From CAZMVU01 sp964569295 (lineage in GTDB: Bacteria > Hydrogenedentota > Hydrogenedentia > Hydrogenedentales > JAGMZX01): DNA of 28,644 nucleotides. Below, in pieces: positions 1 to 7,672 of the stretch. The stretch's first letter is position 1. Every line of letters begins with the position of its first letter. The notes under the pieces are model-generated. The model saw nothing but the letters and a program-made list of their open reading frames with translations, searched no databases and was not told where the DNA came from. A program made the translations under genes and the position numbers. The stretch covers positions 1 through 28,644 of the forward strand of contig CAZMVU010000040.1 of the NCBI GenBank assembly GCA_964569295.1. Reading direction: 5' to 3'.

Positions 1-345
1 GCGGGGACGCTCGCCCTCCCTGGTACGCTCGCCCTCCCGTTGGTGCGCCATGGTTTGTGTTCGGCTCGCGGGTACGCTCGCCCTCCCGTTGGTGCGCCAT
101 GGTTCATTTTCGGCTCGCGGGGACGCTCGCCCTCCCGTTGGTGCGCCATGGTTCATATTCGGCTCGCGGGGACGCTCGCCCTCCCTGGGTACGCTCGCCC
201 TCCCGTTGGTGCGCCATGGTTCATATTGGGCTCGCGGGGACGCTCGCCCTCCCTGGGTACGCTCGCGCTCCCGTTGGTGCGCCATGGTTCATATTGGGCT
301 CGCGGGGACGCTCGCGCTCCCGTTGGTGCGCTCGCCCTCCCTCTT
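1..345. repeat. 49-bp tandem repeat array (left copy)
   Basis: GC-rich direct repeats with a 49-bp unit. Each unit runs from GGCTCGCGGGGACGCTCGCC through a CGTTGGTGCGCCATGG block to an AT-richer TTCATATT tail, and the tail recurs near 50, 99, 148, 216 and 284. Some units carry a roughly 20-bp internal partial duplication (CCTGGGTACGCTCGC). The array starts at or before the window edge. Because 49 is not a multiple of 3, all frames stay open and give long spurious ORFs; none is a gene. There are no unique spacers, so this is not CRISPR. The same family occurs inverted at 24763-25042. Confidence 0.9.
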
Positions 346-543
346 CCCATCATGGCGAGTTGCCCACCCGGCTGCAGGCAATGATGTGGTGAGACACATA
401 GCGCCTTTCACTGCCTGGCGTGATTGGCCGGCGCCAGACAGCGAAGGAAAGAGGAGACCAGAAGGTCCGCGGGTGGCGCGGTCACAGATCGGCCACAACT
501 GAGGGAAGGCCGTATCTGCCGGTTTCCTGGTTCTGAATATCTT
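346..543. other. intergenic stretch, nothing recognised
   Basis: Between the repeat array and the stop codon of the metallophosphoesterase I see no coding region, RNA gene or clear terminator. Confidence 0.5.
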
Positions 544-2193
544 CTATTCTTCGATGCGGATCACCCGGCGATCGGTCCATACTTGGCCGAACATGTCTTC
601 CGCTTTCACATGGATGAAATAGTAGCCCGGTTCCCGGTTGGCCGGGAGGGTGGCTTTCCACAGGTGGTCCGTGTCTTTCGGGTCCGGCAGGCCGCGTCCG
701 AGGATGGGTTGCACAAACGCCGCGATCTTTCCCTTGTTCTGATCGGTCACTTCTTCGAATCCCATCGCCTTCGCCGCCATCCGGGCTACTGCCCGCTGCT
801 GGTCATCCATGCGCAGGGCGTGGGGCGCCTTCCCTGTAAATTGCGTCATGGGCTGCCATTCGCCTTCCTCGCCCAGCCGCATGGTGACCTTTGTGCGCGC
901 ACTGCCGGTAAAGACATTGGCGATAACATCGGTTTCTGCGGCCTGTTCCGGGGTGACCACCTCCGGTGCGGTAATGTCCATCTGATAGTTTTCCGGGCGG
1001 CGCGGTGCCTTGAACCGCATACGGTAGGTATTGCCATCGAAGGTCACGAAGGAATGGCCGTTCGGTGCGCCATCCGCCATCACGCCGTGGGGAATCCCCA
1101 CCTCATCCAGGTGGCCGCCCCACCAGCTTCCGCAGGCTGTGGCGTGTACCACGTGGTGGTGCGGTTCGGCGCGCGGCCAGCCCATGTCTTCCCCGAGGAA
1201 GTAATGCCGGTGCCGGTGCCAGTGTGCCGAGAACGAGAGGGTGTTCGGAAACGCGCCGAGCATGCCGAGCAGTTCCTCATGGTCCTGGTCCCAAGCCGGT
1301 ATGGGAATGTGCGTCAACACCACGACAAGCATGTCCTTCGGCACCAGGGCAAGGTCATTCTTGACGAAGGTAAGCTGTGCCTCGCCGAGGCCGCCGTGGT
1401 ACTTCTGCTCCTTTGTGTCCCAACGAATGGAGTTGAGTGCGATGAAATGCACCTTGCCATAGTCGAAGCTGTAGTAATCCGGGCCGAATAGGCGGGTGTA
1501 GGTCTCATAGGCCTGGCGCGCTTCCGGTGCGTCGTAGTTCATGTCGTGGTTGCCGATGACATGGAACCACGGCACGCCCACGAGCCCGAGCGACTTCGTG
1601 ATCGGTTCGAGCACCCCAAGATCATCGAACACGATGTCGCCCATGGTCGCCCCGAAGAGAAACTCTTCCTCCGCCAGCTCCTCGACGATATCGTGTGAGA
1701 TGTAGTCCACCTCCTTTTGATTGCGTGCCTGTGTGTCGCCGAGGACGACCATGGTGAACGAGTCGCCCACGTCGTCGTTTTTATACAGCGGAAAATCGAT
1801 GGCCTCGGGCAGCGGACCCGTCGGCGCGACGCCGGCATGCTTCAACCCCGGCGATCCCTCGGGCCTGTGCACGTAGAAGAATCGCGGCAGGTTCGTCGCG
1901 GGGTCCACCGGCGTCTCGTAGCCGGCCGGCTTCACTACGAAGATTTCGCACGCGCCGTCAACCGGCACCGCATAGCGCCCTTCGGAATCCGTTTGCACGA
2001 CGTCCACGCCGTTTGACACGCCGATCCCCTCCAGGCCCGGTTCGCCGGAGTCCTGTGTACCGTTGGCGTTGGCATCGTGGTAGACCACGCCCGTGGCATG
2101 GGGGCGGTTGTTGTCGGCGGAGGTCTGCTGGGCGGCGGCCAGCGAAGCGCCAAGTGCCAGCGCGGCACAACAAAGCAGGGCCGGGTATCGCAT
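544..2193 (-). CDS. secreted calcineurin-like metallophosphoesterase
   Basis: A 549-residue protein that probably hydrolyses phosphoesters outside the cytoplasm. Residues 1-21 look like a signal peptide ending in ASLAAAQ. Residues 34-80 resemble an SdrD B-like/metallophosphatase N-terminal beta domain (DANANGTQDSGEPGLEG). The catalytic domain shows the dinuclear-metal motifs in order: GDTQ (152-155, where many relatives have GDxH), GDIVFDD (185-191), GNHD (214-217), a histidine in THIPIP (295) and SAHWHRH (322-328). The C-terminal third fits the beta-rich C-terminal domain found in this phosphoesterase group. An AAGGA-type SD sits at 2203-2209, about ten bases before the ATG. The gene is transcribed divergently from the downstream operon. 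The substrate cannot be told from sequence. Confidence 0.88.
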   Translation of the reverse strand: MRYPALLCCAALALGASLAAAQQTSADNNRPHATGVVYHDANANGTQDSGEPGLEGIGVSNGVDVVQTDSEGRYAVPVDGACEIFVVKPAGYETPVDPATNLPRFFYVHRPEGSPGLKHAGVAPTGPLPEAIDFPLYKNDDVGDSFTMVVLGDTQARNQKEVDYISHDIVEELAEEEFLFGATMGDIVFDDLGVLEPITKSLGLVGVPWFHVIGNHDMNYDAPEARQAYETYTRLFGPDYYSFDYGKVHFIALNSIRWDTKEQKYHGGLGEAQLTFVKNDLALVPKDMLVVVLTHIPIPAWDQDHEELLGMLGAFPNTLSFSAHWHRHRHYFLGEDMGWPRAEPHHHVVHATACGSWWGGHLDEVGIPHGVMADGAPNGHSFVTFDGNTYRMRFKAPRRPENYQMDITAPEVVTPEQAAETDVIANVFTGSARTKVTMRLGEEGEWQPMTQFTGKAPHALRMDDQQRAVARMAAKAMGFEEVTDQNKGKIAAFVQPILGRGLPDPKDTDHLWKATLPANREPGYYFIHVKAEDMFGQVWTDRRVIRIEE

Positions 2194-2212
2194 GAGTTCA
2201 TATCCTTTCGTA

Positions 2213-2226
2213 CCGCATCAATGCGG
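2213..2226. promoter_or_regulatory. perfect palindrome just upstream of the metallophosphoesterase SD
   Basis: CCGCAT-CA-ATGCGG forms a 6-bp perfect inverted repeat four bases beyond the SD of the minus-strand gene. It could be an operator or a small leader hairpin. No regulator is identifiable. Confidence 0.3.
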
Positions 2227-2383
2227 TTGCATACTTTTTTCTCAGTGACTTGAAAGCATACCCCAGTTGACGGACCGGATGAAACTCCCGGCCGCACGCG
2301 GGCCTGAACCGCTGTGCGCGTTCCCGGGGGAGTGTGCTAAACTACGGCCTTCCATGCGTCATAAACTCCCATGATTCGCCGCG

Positions 2384-2890
2384 GTGCCCGTCATGTACGT
2401 CGTCCGAAAACCCAAGCTAACCGAAGTGGTGGAACTCAAGGCACTTCTCGACAGGGAAGCGCAACAGGGCGCCATCTTGCCGCGGGACCTCGCGGAACTA
2501 TATACGAACGTGCGGGATTTCAATGTTTACCGCGATGAAGCCGGCCTCGGCGGCTGCGCGGCGCTGCACATCGACATGGTCGATCTCGCCGAGGTGCGCT
2601 CGCTTGTGGTGCGGCCCGATTTGCAGGGTACGGGCGTGGGGCGTAAGCTGTTGCACATGGTGATCGAGGAGGCGTGCACGCTCGATATCGCCCGGGTCTA
2701 CGCGCTCACGCGCGTGCCCGCGTTCTTCCAGCGTAATGGTTTTCACGAGGTGGACAAGGAGGAGCTGCCCTACAAGGTCTACAAGGACTGCATGCGCTGT
2801 CCCTTGTTTCCCGGGTGCGACGAGGTCGCCGTGGTAAAGGATCTCGGCACCAGCAGCGGCGCGGCAACCGCAGAAGGAGACGCCCCATGA
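2384..2890 (+). CDS. argA: GNAT N-acetyltransferase, N-acetylglutamate synthase-like
   Basis: A 168-residue GNAT-fold protein. The acetyl-CoA loop is visible as VRPDLQGTGVGRKLL (about residues 77-91). The tail ends in a cysteine-rich motif, KDCMRCPLFPGCDEVA (about 134-149). From memory, that tail marks the short single-domain N-acetylglutamate synthases that catalyse the first step of arginine synthesis. The start is either GTG 2384 or, nine bases later, ATG 2393; neither has a strong SD, so the first three residues are uncertain. It is the first gene of a + operon and its TGA overlaps the proC ATG by four bases, consistent with coupled translation and joint amino-acid biosynthesis. Another small-molecule acetyltransferase is possible. 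Confidence 0.75.
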   Translation: MPVMYVVRKPKLTEVVELKALLDREAQQGAILPRDLAELYTNVRDFNVYRDEAGLGGCAALHIDMVDLAEVRSLVVRPDLQGTGVGRKLLHMVIEEACTLDIARVYALTRVPAFFQRNGFHEVDKEELPYKVYKDCMRCPLFPGCDEVAVVKDLGTSSGAATAEGDAP

Positions 2891-3693
2891 TTCCAGGAGT
2901 GATCGGCTTTCTCGGCTATGGCAACATGGGAACCGCGATTCTCGAGGGGCTTATCGAGGCGGGCCGTACCACCGGCAAACACGCGCTCATCTACGACACC
3001 GCGCCCGGGCGGCGCCAGGCGGCCGAAGCCATCGGCGCGGAAATAGCCGAAACGCCCGCCGAACTCGCCAGTAAAGCGGATACCCTGCTGTTGGCCGTGA
3101 AGCCGCAGATCATGCAGGAAGCCGTGGCCCCGCTCGCCGGCCGCATCCATGCCGAGACATTGGTCATCTCGATTGCTGCGGGCATCACCATCGCACGGCT
3201 CACCGAGTGGCTCGGCGGCGGCGTGCGGATTATTCGCGTCATGCCGAACACACCGGCCCTCGTGAGTGCGGGCGCTGCGGGAATCGCCCTTGGCCCTGGC
3301 TGCACGCAAGCCGACGCCGCCGTTGCGTGCGCCCTCTTCGAGGGCATCGGCCTGGCGGAAGTCGTGGACGAGCCCCAGCTCGACGCGGTCACCGCGTTGA
3401 GCGGCAGTGGCCCGGCCTATTTCTTTCGCCTGGTCGAATGCATGGAAGACGCGGCCGTGGCCGAAGGGCTCTCGCGTGACCAGGCTGCCCGTTTTGCCGC
3501 ACAGACCTTGCTGGGCGCGGGCGTTTTGCTGACGCACAGCGGGGAATCGGCGGGCACACTGCGCCAGCGGGTCACCTCGAAAGGCGGTACCACCGAGGCG
3601 GCGCTGCACACCCTGCAAGAAAAAGGCTTTTGTGACCTGGTCCGGGCCGCCGTGGCCACCGCCGCCGCCCGCTCGCGCGAGTTGGGCGCATGA
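2887..3693 (+). CDS. proC: pyrroline-5-carboxylate reductase
   Basis: A 268-residue protein that reduces 1-pyrroline-5-carboxylate to proline with NAD(P)H, the last step of proline synthesis. The N-terminal Rossmann loop is GYGNMG (10-15). VMPNTPA (118-124), SGSGPAYFF (172-180) and RVTSKGGTTEAAL (228-240) are the conserved ProC signatures, and the length is typical. The start at 2887 was chosen over an upstream in-frame ATG at 2815 because AAGGAG lies at 2874-2879, seven bases before it, and because the family begins at this point. It overlaps the upstream acetyltransferase by ATGA. Confidence 0.96.
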   Translation: MIPGVIGFLGYGNMGTAILEGLIEAGRTTGKHALIYDTAPGRRQAAEAIGAEIAETPAELASKADTLLLAVKPQIMQEAVAPLAGRIHAETLVISIAAGITIARLTEWLGGGVRIIRVMPNTPALVSAGAAGIALGPGCTQADAAVACALFEGIGLAEVVDEPQLDAVTALSGSGPAYFFRLVECMEDAAVAEGLSRDQAARFAAQTLLGAGVLLTHSGESAGTLRQRVTSKGGTTEAALHTLQEKGFCDLVRAAVATAAARSRELGA

Positions 3694-3812
3694 GCAAAAT
3701 GGACGCGGCATCTCGCCGCCTGGCCCAAGGCGAAAGCTTTCGTTGTCATTTGGTGAATACAGGTTCCGCTTGGACCGTCTGGTGCAAGGAGCAAGCCGAT
3801 GCGGAAAGATAA
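3690..3812 (+). CDS. possible 40-aa ORF between proC and divIVA
   Basis: An ATG overlaps the proC TGA in the same ATGA arrangement used at other junctions of this operon, and the 40-codon frame ends at a TAA 14 bases inside divIVA. The peptide is basic and polar with two cysteines (RCHLVN and VWCKEQ) and has no membrane segment. There is no clear SD of its own, so it would depend on translational coupling. I recognise no family. It may be a genuine small protein or a chance frame bridging the 105-base gap. Confidence 0.3.
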   Translation: MSKMDAASRRLAQGESFRCHLVNTGSAWTVWCKEQADAER

Positions 3813-4389
3813 GTTCATTACCGAAGTCCTTGGCGAAGAGGCCGCCATCACCCCGAGCGACCTGTACAACATGACGTTCAAGACCAGCACCATCGGCGGC
3901 TATGACAAAGCCGAGGTGGATGCCTTCCTCGAGCGCGTCGCCGATGTGTTCGAGGAACTCTTGCGCGAGATCGGCCACCTGCGCGAGCGCACTGAGGACC
4001 AGAAACAAAACATCGACACATTCCGCGAGCTGGAAGGCTCGTTGAAGACCTCGCTCGCCACGATTGAAAACTATAAGGAAGAAATTCTCGACAGCGCCCG
4101 CCGTGAAGCCGATGCCGTTATCGAAGAAGCCCGCGCCATTCGCGATCGCGCCAGTGTCGAGGCGAAAAAGCTGCCCGAGAGCATCGCCATGGAAGCGCGG
4201 TCTCTGCGCGATGTACGCGACAGCCTGCAACACAATATCGCCTCGGCCCTCGAAGCGCACCGTATCCTGCTCGAGCGTACGCCGCACGCAGATGAAAGCA
4301 TTCTCGATAAGTTTCCCGGCGCGCCGCCCACCCACCGCGAAGTACAAGAAGCCACGCCGGAGGAAAGCTCGGAGGAATCCAGCGTATGA
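3799..4389 (+). CDS. divIVA: DivIVA-domain coiled-coil protein
   Basis: A 196-residue cytoplasmic scaffold protein. Residues 17-53 carry the DivIVA N-terminal signature (ITPSDLYNMTFKTS, GGYDKAEVDAFLERV), which in the family binds negatively curved membrane. Residues about 40-155 are heptad-rich coiled coil and the acidic tail (about 175-196) is low-complexity. AAGGAG at 3786-3791 lies seven bases before the ATG. In other bacteria DivIVA often sits near proC/yggT-type genes, so the position after proC is familiar. The TGA overlaps the next ATG by four bases. The exact role (division-site placement, polar growth or envelope organisation) cannot be inferred for this lineage. Confidence 0.9.
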   Translation: MRKDKFITEVLGEEAAITPSDLYNMTFKTSTIGGYDKAEVDAFLERVADVFEELLREIGHLRERTEDQKQNIDTFRELEGSLKTSLATIENYKEEILDSARREADAVIEEARAIRDRASVEAKKLPESIAMEARSLRDVRDSLQHNIASALEAHRILLERTPHADESILDKFPGAPPTHREVQEATPEESSEESSV

Positions 4390-5150
4390 TAAATGCCCTG
4401 CTCGCCGTAACAGCCGCGATATTCGCCGCACCGCCCGATGCGGACACGCTGTTCGAACGTATGCGCGACGCGCGCGCGGACCTCGAGGTGATCGAGGCCG
4501 CCTTCACGGAAACCAGCACCTTGCCCGACGAGGTGCTCGTTACCAGCGGCACGCTCATCTATGCACGCCCACGCCGCATCATTTACCGAACGAACGACCC
4601 AGCGCGCACCACGCTTGTCGAGCAGGACTTCGGCTACGAGTATGAGCCCGATCTCAAACAACTCATGATGTATGACCTTTCCGAGCATCCGCAGGTGGAC
4701 GCCTTCTTCCTGGGCTTCCACGACGATCTCGATACCCTGCGTGCAGCCTATGACGTCGAAACCTTCGAGACCCCCGATGAATCGGCGGGGGATACCGGCG
4801 TCCAGCTCACGCCCAAACCGGAAAATGCCGACGACGCCTTCTTCGTGGAGGCGCGCGTTTTCCTGCGCACGCAGGACCTCCTCCCCTACCGCATTCGCAT
4901 CCAGAACGAAAGCGACACGTTCACCACTATCGACATCGATCAGGACAGCATGGTTATCAACGGCAATCCGCCGCCCGAGAGCACCCAGATTTTCCTGCCC
5001 GAAGGCACGGACATCATCCGCAACGGCGAGTTGTGGCGCACCGTCGAGGAAGGCGGCGAACACCTGCCTGACCCCATTCTCTTCAACGGCGAACCGCCAG
5101 CCGTCAAGGTCAAGGAACTGCCGGACCCTGCGGAGCAATCCGCCTCATGA
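4386..5150 (+). CDS. LolA-like outer-membrane lipoprotein carrier
   Basis: A 254-residue periplasmic protein. A short signal peptide (residues 1-15, cleavage after IFAAP or nearby) precedes a LolA-like beta-sheet fold: DTLFERMRDARADLEVIEAAF, then SGTLIYARPRRIIYR, the typical pattern in which an early strand ends in an aromatic-basic run, and later YRIRIQNESDTFTTIDI. LolA carries lipoproteins from the inner to the outer membrane, which implies a diderm envelope. A C-terminal extension of about 50 residues goes beyond classical LolA. Translation is coupled to divIVA (ATGA) and to maf downstream (ATGA 5147-5150). Assignment is by fold pattern, so the carried cargo is uncertain. Confidence 0.75.
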   Translation: MINALLAVTAAIFAAPPDADTLFERMRDARADLEVIEAAFTETSTLPDEVLVTSGTLIYARPRRIIYRTNDPARTTLVEQDFGYEYEPDLKQLMMYDLSEHPQVDAFFLGFHDDLDTLRAAYDVETFETPDESAGDTGVQLTPKPENADDAFFVEARVFLRTQDLLPYRIRIQNESDTFTTIDIDQDSMVINGNPPPESTQIFLPEGTDIIRNGELWRTVEEGGEHLPDPILFNGEPPAVKVKELPDPAEQSAS

Positions 5151-5755
5151 GCCGCATCGTGCTGGCTTCCGCGTCGCCCCGCCGGCGCGCGCTTTTGGCG
5201 AATCTTGGCATGGACTTCGAGGTCATCACCAGCGATGCCGAGGAGGTCGATGAAGGCGCGGACCCCGCCGCCATCGTCGAGGCGAACGCCGTGCGCAAAC
5301 GCAACGCCGCCTGCGGCAACATCGAGGGCGATGCGGTGGTCATCGCGGCGGACACGCTCGTCTTCCTCGAGGGGCGCGTGCTCTCGAAACCGGCCGGCGC
5401 CACGGACGCGCGCCGTATGCTCGCACGCCTCTCCGGCAACACGCACCAGGTTGTCACAGGCATCGCCATCGTCGATACGGCAACGAAGAAGGAGGCCATC
5501 GGCCACGAGGTGACCGATGTCACTTTCCGTACCCTCGAACCCGCCGAGATCGCCCAGTTCGTTGACATCGTGAACCCCGTCGACCGCGCCGGTGCCTACA
5601 CCGTCGACGGTCCGGGCAGCCTGCTGGTAGCCCGCTACGACGGCTGCTACATGAACGTGCTCGGCCTGCCCATGGTCCGGCTCGACAAACTTCTGCGCAC
5701 CGTGGGCGTGAGCCTCTTCAGCCGCATGCACCCGGATCGCGCCACGTTCTTGTAG
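5147..5755 (+). CDS. maf: Maf-family nucleoside triphosphate pyrophosphatase
   Basis: A 202-residue cytoplasmic enzyme that removes non-canonical or excess nucleoside triphosphates as monophosphate plus pyrophosphate and is linked to septum control. Conserved motifs: VLASASPRRRALL (5-17), the catalytic-base strand IAADTLVF (about 66-73), RLSGNTHQVVTGIAI (about 93-107) and DRAGAYTVDG (about 146-155). Length is typical. Its ATG overlaps the preceding stop. It is the last gene of the operon, and 212 non-coding bases follow with no strong terminator. Confidence 0.94.
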   Translation: MSRIVLASASPRRRALLANLGMDFEVITSDAEEVDEGADPAAIVEANAVRKRNAACGNIEGDAVVIAADTLVFLEGRVLSKPAGATDARRMLARLSGNTHQVVTGIAIVDTATKKEAIGHEVTDVTFRTLEPAEIAQFVDIVNPVDRAGAYTVDGPGSLLVARYDGCYMNVLGLPMVRLDKLLRTVGVSLFSRMHPDRATFL

Positions 5756-5967
5756 GCATAGGGATAAACGTAGGGGAGTGCCATCACTGTTTAGGGTAAA
5801 TACCTTGAATCCAGGTTATGCCATAGGAGACGCAACAAGCGCGAAGTGAGGGATTGCCGTGGTGAGTGTCCCCCTCAGGTTGATGCCCCCTGTTGTGGCC
5901 GGTCTCCCGGCCGTGCTGCCACTTGGCCCGAAGATTTCTAAGACCTTTCTCCGCTGGTAGGCTAGAC

Positions 5968-6306
5968 ATGAACGAACCGAGTCAAGCAAAGCACATTGAA
6001 TCCCCGGGGGACAGCACACCCCTTGGATTCGTCGGCATTGCCCTTCGCGTCATGTCCGTGGCGATGGTTGCACTGGCCCTCTCGGCAGCGCTTGCCCTCG
6101 TCTTCACCAGCCGCACCCACAATCTCGCCAACCATGGCAACTGGATGCTCGGGCAGTTCCGGGTCAACCTGACGCTCGTCAACACGGACCACTTCTTCAC
6201 GGAAACGCAGACCCTCGCCGGCAACCAACTCAACCTCGGCGCCTGGCAAAGCTACCACGAGGTTATCCGTGAACAGCCGCTGCATTGCGGTCACCATGGC
6301 GTTTGA
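5968..6306 (+). pseudogene. N-terminal part of a membrane SGNH hydrolase, separated by a frameshift
   Basis: A 112-codon frame whose residues 27-49 form a hydrophobic segment (VMSVAMVALALSAALALVFT) after a polar N-terminus, followed by an extracytoplasmic stretch ending NQLNLGAWQSYHEV. The frame then runs into a short unrelated tail and stops at 6304-6306. The next frame (from 6269) begins abruptly inside what looks like the continuation of the same beta-sandwich domain. Skipping one base near 6260-6270 joins the two into one protein of roughly 540 residues. I interpret it as the 5' part of the following gene, broken by a real indel or a sequencing error. A separate short membrane protein is the alternative. 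Confidence 0.6.
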
Positions 6307-7588
6307 AGCCACCCTGGAGCAGGGCGCCTACCTATGCGTCCTCTATAACTGGCAGCCCGAAGGTGCGGACGGCGTGCGGCTCTCGACGACGGAAGACTAC
6401 CCGCCCGCACGCTTTCACGTCGATGGGCGAGGCCGTTTCACCGATTATGAACGCCTCGATTTGCCGCTGCTCGAGCCCGGCACGTGGCATGCGCTGCGTG
6501 TGCGTTTTTCGCACAGCCCCCTGGTGGCCCTCGCAAACGACAACTACTACCCCATCGAGACACCCGCGCCAAAGCCCGGTAAGCGCGTGGGCTTCCGCGT
6601 GGGGTACGGGTCGGTAGCTGTTGACAATGTGCGCGTTTACGGGCGAGAGCACACCCTGCTTTTTCAAGACGACTTCAACGGCCTTGCGCGGTTCGGGCAA
6701 GCCCTCGGGTACGTCGTGACGCGCGTGTTGCCCGCCGCACTGTTTCTGCTTCTTCTCGCCCGTTGGCGCCTCTCGAATTGGCGGCGCACGTTTCGCATGG
6801 CCCTGGTGGTTGGTGTAACGCTCGCCGCCGCCGTTTTCGCCTACGCCCTGCTGCACACGTTCTATCTCGCGCATCTGTATCCGCAAGCGCGCCCGCTGTT
6901 TCCCGGCGCAATGGAGGAGGAACATTTTACGGCGCCGCGCCGCGAGGCCATCGAGGTGGCACGCGCAGAGGCCGCCAATGCATCAGGGCCGGGCGTGTTG
7001 TTTCTTGGCGCATCACAAACCGAAGGCTACGGCGCCAACACCCGCGCGCAGGGCTTCGTGCGGGTGCTCGAGCGGTCGCTCGCGGCCGCCCTGCCTAACG
7101 AGGACGTGACCGTGCTGAATGCCGGTATCGGCGGCGCCAATATCGAGCGCATCAGCCGGCATTTCCGCGAGGTTTGGGAAGATTCCACCCCCGAAGTTGT
7201 CGTAGCCAACATTGGCTTCAACGACACCCTTGGCGGCACCCCACCGGAGCAATTCGCCGCGGGTGTCCGGCAACTCGCCGCGACGGCAAAAGCGCGCGGT
7301 GCGCAGGTGATCCTCGTGAAGGAGGCAGCCTCGCCCCACCAGTTTCCCAAGGGCGTTCCGCTTCACCGCGTGCTCGAGGAAGTTGGCCAGGCCGCCGGGG
7401 TTCCCGTCCTCGATGCGAACCCCTACCTCCGGAAAATGAAGAACACCGGTTTCCTCTTCTGGGATTGCGTACACCCGACGAGCTACGGCCATGCGCTCAT
7501 CGCCGAGTTCCTGCTCCCGCCGCTCCGGGAGACGCTGCACAACGTGTGGAGCACCTCTGCGGACACGGCGCACCCGCCTGCCCAATAG
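6269..7588 (+). CDS. SGNH/GDSL-like hydrolase with beta-sandwich and two membrane segments (3' part of a frameshifted gene)
   Basis: The open frame is up to 439 codons (GTG 6269, with an internal ATG at 6296; neither has a convincing SD). Residues about 1-125 resemble a concanavalin-like beta-sandwich (AFEATLEQGAYLCVLYNW to VGYGSVAVDNVRVYGRE). Two membrane helices follow (about 148-165 and 176-196). The C-terminal SGNH domain has block I LFLGASQTEGYG (Ser 249, GAS replacing GDS), block II LNAGIGGANI with Gly 287, block III NIGFNDT with Asn 318, and block V DCVHPTSYGH with Asp 399 and His 402. The catalytic set is complete. Such enzymes remove or move acyl groups on carbohydrates, but the substrate is unknown. 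A second membrane SGNH protein lies at 11240-12880. Confidence 0.75.
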   Translation: MNSRCIAVTMAFEATLEQGAYLCVLYNWQPEGADGVRLSTTEDYPPARFHVDGRGRFTDYERLDLPLLEPGTWHALRVRFSHSPLVALANDNYYPIETPAPKPGKRVGFRVGYGSVAVDNVRVYGREHTLLFQDDFNGLARFGQALGYVVTRVLPAALFLLLLARWRLSNWRRTFRMALVVGVTLAAAVFAYALLHTFYLAHLYPQARPLFPGAMEEEHFTAPRREAIEVARAEAANASGPGVLFLGASQTEGYGANTRAQGFVRVLERSLAAALPNEDVTVLNAGIGGANIERISRHFREVWEDSTPEVVVANIGFNDTLGGTPPEQFAAGVRQLAATAKARGAQVILVKEAASPHQFPKGVPLHRVLEEVGQAAGVPVLDANPYLRKMKNTGFLFWDCVHPTSYGHALIAEFLLPPLRETLHNVWSTSADTAHPPAQ

Positions 7589-7672
7589 GCGCGTAACACG
7601 CCGATTGCAGCCCGTTAGCCGGAGGCATTCGCCACCGGGAAGGATGCGGTGCTGTCCTCGAACCAGTCTGCC

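Noticed and set aside
1..345. CRISPR array
   Set aside because: Units are contiguous with no unique spacers, and no cas gene is present.
40..502. Three overlapping ORFs of 111-150 codons in the left repeat array
   Set aside because: They are translations of the 49-bp repeat in three frames, with shared Arg/Gly/Pro-rich motifs and no SD or domain.
424..1491. 355-codon + strand ORF
   Set aside because: It lies opposite the metallophosphoesterase, whose catalytic motifs are clear on the minus strand.
2779..4431. 550-codon minus-strand ORF
   Set aside because: It is antisense to proC and divIVA, both recognised families; the long open frame reflects high GC.
5897..5912. GGCCGG-TCTC-CCGGCC hairpin as terminator of the maf operon
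   Set aside because: No T-run follows it and it lies about 140 bases after the maf stop.
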